NCBI GenBank assembly: GCA_039714395.1
Contig: JBDLJH010000003.1
Span: 103,267 to 167,266 of the forward strand
From: JAPHSX01 sp039714395
GTDB taxonomy: Bacteria > Pseudomonadota > Gammaproteobacteria > Thiohalomonadales > Thiohalomonadaceae
DNA: 64,000 nucleotides
Reading direction: 5' to 3'
Made by a program: the position numbers and the translations under genes. The notes under the pieces are model-generated. The model was given only the letters and a program-made list of their open reading frames with translations. It was not told the origin of the DNA and did not search any database. The stretch's first letter is position 1. Every line of letters begins with the position of its first letter. Of this stretch, positions 34,034 to 42,623 are shown piece by piece.

Positions 34034-35008
34034 ATGGATCTCTCCCCATTTGGTTACGACCAGCTCTACGCATGGATCAAGCAATCAGCCATCGCCCACT
34101 GGCTGCAGAGTGTGCCGCAACTAAGTGAAGAGCGGCTATCAAAACATGGCGATCTCCCCCGCTGGCTCACCGCCCTGAAGGCTCTGCCTCCCATTGAACA
34201 AACCGCCATCGACCTCACCGCTCCCTATATTAAGGTCGAAAACACAGCGCCGTTTAATGAGCCGGAACAAGATGCGATCCGTGAAACCCTAATGGCCTTC
34301 CACCCCTGGCGCAAGGGCCCCTTCTGCCCCTGCGGCATTCACCTCGACACCGAATGGCGCTCCGACTGGAAGTGGGAGCGCATTGAACAGGCAATCGATT
34401 TACAGGGAAAAACAGTACTCGATGTCGGCTCCGGTAACGGCTATTACGGCTGGCGCATGTTGGGGGCAGGTGCCACACGAGTCATCGGCATCGACCCCAC
34501 CATTAGCTACGTGATGCAATACACCGCAATGCGCCACTTCATCGGTGAGCAGCCAATGCATATCCTGCCGCTTAAACTCGAAGAGATCCCCGCAGGCAAT
34601 GCGGCCTTCAACACCGTCTTCTCCATGGGCGTGATCTACCACCGCAAGGATCACATGGAACATATTGAACAGTTAATTAGTCATCTTAAACCGGGTGGTG
34701 AACTAATCCTCGAAGGGCTGGTGATCGAAGGGGAAGAAGGCGAGCTGCTTCACCCCAAGGGGCGCTACGCCAAGATGAAAAATGTGCATACCCTCCCCTC
34801 ACCCGCCACCATAGCGCAGTGGCTGGAAGCGGCGGGGCTGAATGATGTCATCATTATCGACGTCAGCCCCACCACCATCGAAGAGCAGCGGCGCACCGAG
34901 TGGATGCACTTCGAATCGCTCGCCGACTATCTCGACCCCAACGACCCTAAACGCACCGTAGAGGGCCACCCCGCCCCGATTCGGGCCGTACTAAAAGCCA
35001 CGAAATAA
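34034..35008 (+). CDS. cmoB: tRNA U34 carboxymethyltransferase
   Basis: CmoB transfers the carboxymethyl group of carboxy-SAM to 5-hydroxyuridine 34 in tRNAs. The product has 324 residues from the ATG at 34034. A TTG at 34019, directly after the cmoA stop, is an alternative. Motifs include RKGPFCPCGIHLDTEWRSDWKW, VLDVGSGNGYYGWRM and FSMGVIYHRKDH. The C-terminal block EQRRTEWMHFESLADYLDP is also present. The cmoA-cmoB order is conserved. Confidence 0.97.
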   Translation: MDLSPFGYDQLYAWIKQSAIAHWLQSVPQLSEERLSKHGDLPRWLTALKALPPIEQTAIDLTAPYIKVENTAPFNEPEQDAIRETLMAFHPWRKGPFCPCGIHLDTEWRSDWKWERIEQAIDLQGKTVLDVGSGNGYYGWRMLGAGATRVIGIDPTISYVMQYTAMRHFIGEQPMHILPLKLEEIPAGNAAFNTVFSMGVIYHRKDHMEHIEQLISHLKPGGELILEGLVIEGEEGELLHPKGRYAKMKNVHTLPSPATIAQWLEAAGLNDVIIIDVSPTTIEEQRRTEWMHFESLADYLDPNDPKRTVEGHPAPIRAVLKATK

Positions 35009-35043
35009 ATTCTCACCAATCGTGAATCGTGCACCGTCCAGAT

Positions 35044-35889
35044 TTAACTGGCACGTTGCTTCTCTAGAATAACCAACGTGATACCGCCAAGAATCGCAAT
35101 AGAAGCCAATGCCAGGCGTAGGGTGATCGACTCACTAAGAAAAACAACACCTGCCAAAGCCGCGAGCACTGGCACACTAAGTTGTACCGTCGCAGCAACG
35201 GTAGCCTTCAATCCGGGCAAGGCCGTATACCAGATAGCGTAACCTATTCCTGAAGCCAGTCCCCCCGAAGTAACCGCGTACCAAAATCCCGCCATATCGA
35301 CAGAAACACGGCTAAACATCAATACACTCAGCACGATCGTGATGGGAACCGTACGTAGGAAGTTACCAGCTGTCACCTTAACTGGATCGCCTGCCGCTTT
35401 TCCCCGTAATGAGTAAACACCCCACGCCACACCTGCACCCAGCATCAACACGGAACCCTCGAGCTGAGGTGCGGAGAGACCAGGTAGCAGCAACCCAATA
35501 AGCCCACCAAAGGCCAGGACAAGACCAACCAGTTGTAATTTCCGCAGCCGTTCCCCACTCCAGATACCATAAGCAATCATCGTTACCTGAACAGCGCCAA
35601 AGAGCAGTAACGCACCGGTTCCGGCAGACAGACTCACATAGGCAAATGAAAAACCGGCGGCGTAAACGAACAGGGCAAAAGCCGATGGCCAACTCCCCCG
35701 GCCAGCAGCGCCACGATGACGTATAGATACAATTAACCAGAGCATCACCGCCCCAGAGAGTAATCGAACCGTGGTGAAGCTGCTTGCATCAATGTCGGTA
35801 TGCTTAAGGGCGAGCCTGCAGAGCAGTGAATTACCCGCAAAGGCAATCATAGCTAGCGATGTTAAGGTAATGACTCGAGCATGAGGCAT
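35044..35889 (-). CDS. EamA-family (DMT superfamily) transporter
   Basis: The 281-residue protein (start at 35889, with an alternative ATG at 35916) has about ten hydrophobic helices in two EamA repeats, one beginning ALTSLAMIAFAGNSLLCRLAL. The second repeat ends FLSESITLRLALASIAILGGITLVI. Such proteins exchange or export amino acids and other metabolites across the inner membrane. The substrate cannot be inferred. It stands alone after cmoB with convergent orientation. Confidence 0.88.
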   Translation of the reverse strand: MPHARVITLTSLAMIAFAGNSLLCRLALKHTDIDASSFTTVRLLSGAVMLWLIVSIRHRGAAGRGSWPSAFALFVYAAGFSFAYVSLSAGTGALLLFGAVQVTMIAYGIWSGERLRKLQLVGLVLAFGGLIGLLLPGLSAPQLEGSVLMLGAGVAWGVYSLRGKAAGDPVKVTAGNFLRTVPITIVLSVLMFSRVSVDMAGFWYAVTSGGLASGIGYAIWYTALPGLKATVAATVQLSVPVLAALAGVVFLSESITLRLALASIAILGGITLVILEKQRAS

Positions 35890-35916
35890 AGAGATAACTC
35901 TTACGGCTGAATTCAT

Positions 35917-36293
35917 ATATTAATTTGAGACAGCATCTCTTCTATAATGGTCAATGCAGATATCTCACTGATTATGACGTGCTCTGGTGATAAACATGCT
36001 TCTCTCCTGACTCCTGCCCTGTCATTCCATAGCAGGGAGTGGGAGGATTGAGCGCCAATTTCAAGCATGAAAGGCCATAAACTAAATATGGAAATAATAG
36101 GCGCCGTACTCAAACTTGTTGATAGCTAACGTATAGAGCAAAACAGATGCCCGTGAAAGGTACTATCAATTAATTTCGACAGGTTCGGGTGAAACCACCG
36201 GTAGACTTACAACACTTAATTACAAAAAATTTCACATCACACACAAAAACGGCCCCAGAAGGGCCATTTTTTTGATCACCTACAGAGCTGGAA
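35917..36293. other. Intergenic region with hairpins
   Basis: No gene is supported. An imperfect stem, CCCTG (near 36020) and CAGGG (near 36035) with flanking ACTCC/GGAGT-like pairs, lies at about 36003-36046. The guaB terminator is at the right end. The EamA gene promoter is expected in the left part. Confidence 0.45.
36245..36273. terminator. Rho-independent terminator after guaB
   Basis: The stem GGCCC/GGGCC (36251-36255 and 36261-36265) is flanked by A5 on the left and T7 on the right. On the minus strand it follows guaB by 21 bp. Confidence 0.85.
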
Positions 36294-37754
36294 CTATACG
36301 CGATAGTTCGGTGCCTCTTTAGTGATCTGCACATCGTGTACATGTGACTCGGAAAGACCGGAGTTGGTAATGCGAACAAACTCAGGCTTGGTACGCATCT
36401 CCTCGATGTTGGCACAACCCATGTAACCCATGGAGGAGCGCAAACCACCGAGGAGCTGGTGGATCACCGGCTGCATTGAACCCTTAAAGGGGACACGACC
36501 TTCGATACCCTCAGGCACCAGTTTGTCGGCCTCGGTGCTCTCCTGGAAGTAGCGGTCTGATGAGCCCTGTGAACCACCCATCGCACCGAGTGAACCCATG
36601 CCACGGTAAGACTTGTAAGAACGTCCCTGGAACAGTTCAACCTCACCGGGGGCCTCTTCGGTACCGGCCAGCATGGAACCGACCATAATGGTATAACCAC
36701 CGGCGACGATCGCCTTGGCCATATCACCGGAGAAGCGAATGCCACCATCGGCAATCAGCGGTACCCCAGTACCCTCAAGGGCCTGGGCGACATTATCAAT
36801 AGCGGAGATCTGCGGTACACCCACACCGGCGACGATACGGGTGGTACAGATGGAGCCAGGACCGATACCCACCTTGACCGCATCGGCACCCGCCTCGACC
36901 AGTGCTTTGGCAGCAGCACCAGTAGCAATGTTGCCACCGATTACCTGCAGGCTGGGGAAATTCTTCTTCACCCAGGCAACACGATCCAGCACGCCCTGAG
37001 AGTGACCGTGGGCGGTGTCGACAACCACCACATCAACACCCGCATTGTAGAGTGCCTCAACGCGCTCATCGGTACCGGCACCCACACCCACAGCAGCACC
37101 CACACGCAGGCTGCCGGAGTCGTCTTTACAGGCATTGGGCTTGTCGGTCGCCTTCTGAATATCCTTAACGGTAACCATACCGCGCAAATGGAAGTTGTCG
37201 TCCACCACCAGAACCTTCTCGATGCGGTGCTCATGCAGCAGCGCCTTGACCTTTTCGCGGTCGGTTCCCTCTTTAACGGTGACCAGCTTCTCCTTGGGGG
37301 TCATGATAGTGGAGACGGCATCGTCGTAGTGGGTCTCGAAGCGCACGTCACGACTGGTAACAATACCAACCAGGTCTTCACCATCGACCACCGGCACGCC
37401 GGAAATCTTCTCGGCACTGGTCAGCTTGAGCAGATCGCCAATAGTGGTGGTAGGCGGTACAGTGATGGGCTCTTTAATTACACCGCTCTCGAATTTCTTC
37501 ACCATGCGTACCTGATGCGCCTGCTCTTCGGCGGTCATATTTTTGTGGATGATACCTATGCCACCCTCCTGGGCCAGCGCGATGGCCAGGCGGTGCTCGG
37601 TCACGGTATCCATTGCCGCCGAGAGAATCGGGATATTGAGGGTGATGTCACGAGTGAGTTTGGTAGAGAGGTTCACATTCTTAGGCAGCACGGTAGAGTG
37701 GGCCGGTACCAGCAGTACGTCGTCGAATGTAAGGGCTTCCTGGGCGATTCTCAT
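36294..37754 (-). CDS. guaB: IMP dehydrogenase
   Basis: GuaB oxidises IMP to XMP, the rate-limiting step to GMP. The 486 residues from the ATG at 37754 match the family (MRIAQEALTFDDVLL). A TIM barrel is interrupted by two CBS domains (about 95-205: ISGVPVVDGEDLVGIVTSRD and KVLVVDDNFHLRGMVTVKD). The catalytic loop is IGPGSICTTRIVAGVG, and LRSSMGYMGC appears near the end. In-frame codons upstream to 37802 are not family-like. It is separated from guaA by five genes. Confidence 0.98.
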   Translation of the reverse strand: MRIAQEALTFDDVLLVPAHSTVLPKNVNLSTKLTRDITLNIPILSAAMDTVTEHRLAIALAQEGGIGIIHKNMTAEEQAHQVRMVKKFESGVIKEPITVPPTTTIGDLLKLTSAEKISGVPVVDGEDLVGIVTSRDVRFETHYDDAVSTIMTPKEKLVTVKEGTDREKVKALLHEHRIEKVLVVDDNFHLRGMVTVKDIQKATDKPNACKDDSGSLRVGAAVGVGAGTDERVEALYNAGVDVVVVDTAHGHSQGVLDRVAWVKKNFPSLQVIGGNIATGAAAKALVEAGADAVKVGIGPGSICTTRIVAGVGVPQISAIDNVAQALEGTGVPLIADGGIRFSGDMAKAIVAGGYTIMVGSMLAGTEEAPGEVELFQGRSYKSYRGMGSLGAMGGSQGSSDRYFQESTEADKLVPEGIEGRVPFKGSMQPVIHQLLGGLRSSMGYMGCANIEEMRTKPEFVRITNSGLSESHVHDVQITKEAPNYRV

Positions 37755-37937
37755 GATATTTGGTATCCGCGCTAAGTCTATAAGTCTATGTAAACCGTTC
37801 ATTATAGAGTTTGACTCCCTCCGGGTAAACTGGCTAGGCTGTATTGATTGTCGCTAATCGGCAATAACGAACACGAATGTCCGTGTTAATGAGGTTGGAT
37901 CCCCCTCAGAACATCCCAACCCAATTGGAGGATATAA

Positions 37938-38249
37938 ATGAGAAAAGCTCTGTTTATCGCATCCCTCGCGCTGCTCGCCAGCGCCTGTGCCAGCACCCAG
38001 ACGGCCAAGATACCGGCTACCCCGGAGAACGCAGCAATTGCCATTGCAGCGGCCGAGGCTGCCAGCAGGAAGGTCGCTGCCGTCGGTTATCAGTGGCGTG
38101 ATACGGGAAAAATCATCGCCTCGGCAAAGAAGGCCTCTGCGGCCAAAGACTCTGCCAAAGCGATCAAACTGGCCCAGCAGGCTCTACGCCAAAGTGAAAA
38201 TGCGTTCAAGCAGTACGCACAACAAAAAGAAGCCGTCAGTAAATTCTGA
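37938..38249 (+). CDS. Small lipoprotein, probable SoxXA-binding protein (SoxK-like)
   Basis: The 103-residue protein starts at 37938 after TTGGAGGATATAA, an excellent ribosome site. The lipobox is LLASAC, with C17 lipidated. The mature part is helical and Ala-rich: AIAIAAAEAASRKVAAVGYQ, then WRDTGKIIASAKKA and a run of AQQA-type repeats. This pattern (a WRDT box after an Ala-rich helix) resembles the small SoxXA-binding proteins that help thiosulfate oxidation in the periplasm. No other sox genes are nearby, so the name is tentative. A generic Lpp-like coiled-coil lipoprotein is the alternative. A strong terminator follows. Confidence 0.65.
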   Translation: MRKALFIASLALLASACASTQTAKIPATPENAAIAIAAAEAASRKVAAVGYQWRDTGKIIASAKKASAAKDSAKAIKLAQQALRQSENAFKQYAQQKEAVSKF

Positions 38250-38271
38250 ATCTGGCACTAAGATTCAGGAG

Positions 38272-38296
38272 AAGGCCGCTATTAGCGGCCTTTTTT
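38272..38296 (+). terminator. Rho-independent terminator of the small lipoprotein gene
   Basis: A perfect 10-bp stem, AAGGCCGCTA/TAGCGGCCTT, is followed by T-rich sequence. Confidence 0.92.
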
Positions 38297-38334
38297 CTTT
38301 CAAGCCCGCACAGCACTTCTGCTAGAATAAACCC

Positions 38335-39699
38335 ATGCCCAAACACCGTGCCTCAGATACCAAGCAGCAAAGAGAGACCTACTCCGTCTCCCGTCTCAAC
38401 CGTGAGGCACGCGCCTTGCTGGAGGGCAACTTCCCACTACTGTGGGTCGAGGGCGAGATATCCAACCTGGCACGTCCCCGCTCAGGGCACCTCTACTTCA
38501 CCCTTAAAGACGAATTCGCCCAGGTACGTTGTGCCATGTTCCGCATGCGCGCCACCAATCTGGCCTTCACACCCCGTGACGGTAGTCAGATACTGGCACG
38601 TGTTCGCGTCAGCCTGTATGAAAATCGCGGTGACTTCCAGCTGGCGGTCGACCACATGGAGGAGGCTGGTGACGGTGCCCTGCGGCGCGCCTTCGATGAG
38701 CTGAAGCAGCGGCTGCAGCAGGAGGGACTATTCGAGAAAGGACGCAAGCGTCCCCTGCCCACCCTGCCCCATACCATCGGTGTTATCACCTCGCCCAGCG
38801 GAGCGGCGATCCATGACATCCTTACTGTACTCAATCGACGCTTCCCCTCCACCCGTGTAGTGATCTATCCGGTAGCCGTACAGGGTGATGGGGCTGCTCA
38901 TGAGATCGCCGAGGCAATTCGCCTGGCCGGAGAGCGTGCGGAATGCGAAGTGCTCATCGTCGGGCGCGGTGGTGGTTCACTGGAGGATCTATGGGCCTTT
39001 AACGAAGAGAGTGTGGCCCGCGCCATCTACGAATCTCCCAGCCCTGTGGTCAGTGCCGTTGGCCATGAGGTCGATATCAGTATCGCCGATTTTGTTGCCG
39101 ATGCACGTGCCGCCACCCCCTCCGCTGCCGCCGAGCTACTCAGCCCCGACGCCAGCCAGCTACAGATAAGAGTCTCGGCATTCCAGCACCGGCTGCAACA
39201 AACGGTGGCACGACAGCAGCAGCAGGCACGGCAACGGCTGGAGGGGTTGCGGCAACGACTGCGCCACCCAGGTCAGCGACTGCAACAGATCGCCCAACGA
39301 CTTGATGAGCTGGAGTGGCGTATGGGCAACGCCCGGCGCAACCAACTGCATCACCGTCAGTCGCGACTCAGCAACCTTATCTCACGGCTACAGCGTCACG
39401 CCCCGCAGGCCCAACTGCAACGACTACAGGCACGGCAGCAGTCACTTCAAACCCGACTGCACCACGCCATGCATGAGAAGCTGACACTGGGACATAGCCG
39501 TCTCGGTATGCAGGCACGCACCCTGGAGGCCGTCAGCCCACTGGCCACCCTGCACCGCGGTTACGCCATCGTCACCAGTGAGGCAGATGGTACACTTATT
39601 GAACAGAGCCGACAGATTGAACCTGGCGCAAAGATTCGAGCCAAATTAGCGCAGGGCGAACTATTGTGCCGTGTCGAGGAGAGAATTGATGATAAATAG
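38335..39699 (+). CDS. xseA: Exodeoxyribonuclease VII large subunit
   Basis: XseA forms the catalytic subunit of ExoVII, which degrades single-stranded DNA to oligonucleotides. The 454-residue protein has an N-terminal OB fold (YSVSRLNREARALLEGNFPLLWVEGEISNL). The catalytic core shows GVITSPSGAAIHDIL, VGRGGGSLEDLWAFN and GHEVDISIADFVAD. A long Gln/Arg-rich coiled coil binds XseB. The end is LATLHRGYAIV. The small subunit gene is not adjacent. The M23 peptidase gene overlaps its 3' end. Confidence 0.97.
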   Translation: MPKHRASDTKQQRETYSVSRLNREARALLEGNFPLLWVEGEISNLARPRSGHLYFTLKDEFAQVRCAMFRMRATNLAFTPRDGSQILARVRVSLYENRGDFQLAVDHMEEAGDGALRRAFDELKQRLQQEGLFEKGRKRPLPTLPHTIGVITSPSGAAIHDILTVLNRRFPSTRVVIYPVAVQGDGAAHEIAEAIRLAGERAECEVLIVGRGGGSLEDLWAFNEESVARAIYESPSPVVSAVGHEVDISIADFVADARAATPSAAAELLSPDASQLQIRVSAFQHRLQQTVARQQQQARQRLEGLRQRLRHPGQRLQQIAQRLDELEWRMGNARRNQLHHRQSRLSNLISRLQRHAPQAQLQRLQARQQSLQTRLHHAMHEKLTLGHSRLGMQARTLEAVSPLATLHRGYAIVTSEADGTLIEQSRQIEPGAKIRAKLAQGELLCRVEERIDDK

Positions 39700-40552
39700 A
39701 ACACGAACACTACTGCTTGGTCTGCTGCTGCTCACCCCACTGTGGGCCACGGCGTTGGAGCTACCACGCGCCTCTGCGGTTCCCGGCGGCATAGCCATCA
39801 TCAAGCTCGGCGAGGCAACGCAAAAACCCGAAGTGCACTATAAGAGCAAGCGGATACTGGTGAGCCGTCATGAAGGGGAGTGGCTGGCACTGGTCGGCCT
39901 CTCCCTTGCCACGAAACCGGGTACCCATACCCTGCGCACCCACGTCGATGGCAAGTCAGGCAGCCGTACCTTTAAGGTTGAGGATAAAAAGTACGAGGAA
40001 CAACACATCACCCTGAAGAACAAACGCATGGTCAACCCCTACGCCAGGGATATGGATCGCATCCGCGATAATCAGGCGCGCAGTCGTGCAGCCTTCGCCA
40101 GCTGGGATGAAAAACATGAGGCTGAGCTGGGCTTCGCCACCCCGGTTGAGGGACGACTCAGCGGTAAGTTTGGCAAAAAACGCTTCTTTAATGGTCAGCC
40201 GCGCAGGCCACACAGCGGTCTCGATATTGCCGCACCTACGGGCAGCGCCATCATCGCCCCTGCAGCGGGTACCATTACCGAGACTGGCGACTACTTCTTT
40301 AATGGCAACACCGTTTTCATCGACCACGGTGAAGGACTAATCACCATGTTCTGTCACATGGACAGCATAGGCGTGAAGATCGGCCAGACCGTGGCCCGTG
40401 GCGAGACAGTCGGTACCGTTGGCATGACAGGCCGTGTTACAGGCCCCCATCTGCACTGGACGATCAGCCTCAACAACAGCCGTATCGACCCCGCTTTATT
40501 CCTCAGCCACGAGACGATGGCGGCACTAGATGCCCCCAACCACAGCAAATAG
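39689..40552 (+). CDS. M23-family peptidase (LytM-type), exported
   Basis: The ATG at 39689 overlaps xseA by 11 bp and follows GAGGAGAGA. The 287-residue protein has a signal peptide (TRTLLLGLLLLTPLWATA). An N-terminal domain of about 100 residues (RASAVPGGIAIIKLGE...) comes before the peptidase. The zinc site is complete, with HSGLDIAAPTG (H-x3-D) and GPHLHW (H-x-H). It should cut peptidoglycan cross-links in the periplasm. The same pair, xseA then M23 peptidase, occurs in other Gammaproteobacteria. Confidence 0.93.
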   Translation: MINRTRTLLLGLLLLTPLWATALELPRASAVPGGIAIIKLGEATQKPEVHYKSKRILVSRHEGEWLALVGLSLATKPGTHTLRTHVDGKSGSRTFKVEDKKYEEQHITLKNKRMVNPYARDMDRIRDNQARSRAAFASWDEKHEAELGFATPVEGRLSGKFGKKRFFNGQPRRPHSGLDIAAPTGSAIIAPAAGTITETGDYFFNGNTVFIDHGEGLITMFCHMDSIGVKIGQTVARGETVGTVGMTGRVTGPHLHWTISLNNSRIDPALFLSHETMAALDAPNHSK

Positions 40553-40642
40553 CTGTTTATCTCTCCCCGGTGGTATTAAAAAACCCTTAATGTTGATAGG
40601 ATTATTATCTCAATAACACCATAATAAAAAGAGAGAGGCTGG

Positions 40643-41128
40643 ATGAGACACTGCGGCATATTCGCCTCGCTGGCCCTTCTATTACAGCTAATACCGCTTG
40701 TCACCCATGCAATGGATGCTGCACCCGACTTTACCCTTCCGGGTATCGATGCGCCGGTAAACCTGGCCGAGAAAAAGGGCCATGTCGTCTATCTCGACTT
40801 CTGGGCTTCATGGTGTGATCCCTGCCGAAAATCCTTTCCCTGGATGAATCAATTAAAAGATCGATATAGTGCACAAGGACTGGAAATTATTGCCATTAAC
40901 CTTGATAAAACCCGGGATGACAGTAAGAGCTTTCTTGCCACCACTCTCCCGAGATTCACCATCGTCTTTGACCCGCAAGGAGAGACCGCTGAGCGTTATC
41001 AGGTCATGGGCATGCCAAGTTCCTACCTCATAGATCGCAACGGCATGATCCACCATAGTCACATCGGTTTTCGTGCCAGGGACAGGGCCGCATTGGAATC
41101 ACAAATAGAAGAACTGCTAACACAATGA
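40643..41128 (+). CDS. TlpA-like periplasmic thioredoxin
   Basis: The 161-residue protein has a signal peptide ending near THAMDA and a thioredoxin fold. The redox motif is WCDPC (C58, C61) and the cis-Pro loop reads GMPSSYLID. Such proteins reduce disulfides or deliver reductant to specific periplasmic clients, for example in cytochrome or copper-centre assembly. Its stop overlaps the start of the DUF4266 lipoprotein gene (ATGA). It therefore leads a coupled set of TlpA, DUF4266, DUF3570 and ApbE. The Cys-rich tail of the DUF4266 protein is a natural candidate client. Confidence 0.92.
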   Translation: MRHCGIFASLALLLQLIPLVTHAMDAAPDFTLPGIDAPVNLAEKKGHVVYLDFWASWCDPCRKSFPWMNQLKDRYSAQGLEIIAINLDKTRDDSKSFLATTLPRFTIVFDPQGETAERYQVMGMPSSYLIDRNGMIHHSHIGFRARDRAALESQIEELLTQ

Positions 41129-41355
41129 AAATAGAACGATATCTTAAAGCCCCCCTGTGTGCGCTACTACTGCTGACGCTTGGCGGCTGTGGCCTCAATG
41201 AGGTCAAACCCTGGGATCGCGACCTGCTGGCCCAGGAGAAAATGCAGCTTATCGTCGACCCGGTAGAGAACTACCTGGACGAGCACACCTACTTTAGTAA
41301 AGAGGCCGCATTCGGTGGTCAGGGAATTGGTGGAGGTGGCTGCGGATGCAACTAA
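41125..41355 (+). CDS. DUF4266 small lipoprotein with Cys-rich C-terminus
   Basis: The 76-residue protein has a lipobox LGGC (C22) and a short conserved body (LNEVKPWDRDLLAQEKMQL). It ends in a Gly/Cys tail, GGQGIGGGGCGCN, with C73 and C75. The body matches DUF4266, a family known to me only from clusters with DUF3570 proteins. The tail could bind a metal, form a thioether or disulfide, or be redox-cycled by the TlpA-like protein. It overlaps the TlpA gene at its start (4 bp) and the DUF3570 gene at its end (10 bp), so all three are translated together. No biochemical role is known to me. Confidence 0.85.
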   Translation: MKIERYLKAPLCALLLLTLGGCGLNEVKPWDRDLLAQEKMQLIVDPVENYLDEHTYFSKEAAFGGQGIGGGGCGCN

Positions 41356-42617
41356 AAAAACAGCCCACATCGATTCGCGCCGCCCTCGCCGCTGCTACCT
41401 GCACGCTGCTGGCACAACCGCTTGTGGCCGCAGCACAGGGATCCAGCACAGATGAAGATGACTGGGATGTACAGAGCGGCCTGCTGTTCTACGATGAGAC
41501 TGACCGTATTCAGGTTATAGAGCCTGTCATCACCGCCAGCAAGACCCTGGAGAATGGAGACCTTCTTACCCTGCGTGGTGTTATCGACACCATTACCGGT
41601 GCCTCGCCCAACGGAGCCACCCCTACCGATACGGCACAGACATTTACCTCCCCTTCCGGCGACATTGATACCACCGCAGCGGGGGAGACCCCGATGCGCA
41701 GTACTCAGGACATGCGAAGAGCATTCGATGCCGAATGGGAAATGGAGCTGTCGCGCATGGTGCGCAACACCCTGAGTGGCAGTATCTCGAATGAAGAGGA
41801 CTTCCTCTCATTAAGCATCGCCGACACCGTCAAGCTCGACCTCAACAAACGCCACACCACCCTGGCAGCGGGGTTTGCCATGACCATGGATACGATCTCA
41901 GTGGAGGGAGGCACCCCGATAGAGCTGGAACTGCTGAGTGCACCAGCACCTGTTTCCACCGATGATGATGGCATGCACAAGAACAGTGTCGAGCTGCTGC
42001 TTGGCGTCACCCAGATCATCGACAGAAAGACCCTGACCCAGCTCAACTACAGCGTGAGCCACAGCAGCGGTTATCTTACCGATCCCTACAAGTTTCTCAG
42101 TGTCATTGAGCCGGTTACCGGAAACACGCTCGATTACCGCTATGAGAAGCGCCCCGATTCACGCACCAGCCACATCCTCAACTGGCGTCTTAACCATCAG
42201 TTCAATGAGGATGTAATCTACCTGGGCTACCGTTACTTTATGGACGACTGGGGGATTAACGCCCACACTGCCGACATCAAGTACCGAAGCGAGTTGGGTA
42301 ATGGCCGCTACCTGCAACCACACCTGCGGTTTTACCAGCAAACTGCCGCCGATTTCTTCCGTCACAGTTTGGTGGAGGGCGACCCACTCCCCACCCATGC
42401 CAGTTCCGATCTGCGCCTAGGCGAAATGACAGGCAGAACCATTGGTGTGAAATTTGGCATGCCGCTGGCCGGTGGTGACTTCACTGTACGGATTGAGCAG
42501 ATGGTGCAGGAGGGCGAGAGCTCCCCGGCCGATGCCATCGGCATCCAGCAGAACTACGATCTCTACCCCACACTAACCGCGAATATCATCCAGTTTGGTT
42601 ATCGCTTTCTATTCTGA
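41346..42617 (+). CDS. DUF3570 outer-membrane protein with candidate flavinylation motif
   Basis: The 423-residue protein starts inside the DUF4266 stop region (overlap 10 bp). It has a signal peptide ending near VAAAQG. The mature protein has alternating amphipathic strands and a terminal aromatic residue (GYRFLF), as expected for an outer-membrane barrel. Residues 81-87 read D-T-I-T-G-A-S, matching the Dxx(S/T)GA(T/S) consensus that ApbE uses to attach FMN, and S87 would be the acceptor. An ApbE gene follows 6 bp downstream. The protein may therefore be a flavin-carrying envelope redox component. The family call is good, but the flavinylation is inference. Confidence 0.85.
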   Translation: MQLKKQPTSIRAALAAATCTLLAQPLVAAAQGSSTDEDDWDVQSGLLFYDETDRIQVIEPVITASKTLENGDLLTLRGVIDTITGASPNGATPTDTAQTFTSPSGDIDTTAAGETPMRSTQDMRRAFDAEWEMELSRMVRNTLSGSISNEEDFLSLSIADTVKLDLNKRHTTLAAGFAMTMDTISVEGGTPIELELLSAPAPVSTDDDGMHKNSVELLLGVTQIIDRKTLTQLNYSVSHSSGYLTDPYKFLSVIEPVTGNTLDYRYEKRPDSRTSHILNWRLNHQFNEDVIYLGYRYFMDDWGINAHTADIKYRSELGNGRYLQPHLRFYQQTAADFFRHSLVEGDPLPTHASSDLRLGEMTGRTIGVKFGMPLAGGDFTVRIEQMVQEGESSPADAIGIQQNYDLYPTLTANIIQFGYRFLF

Positions 42618-42623
42618 TACAGG

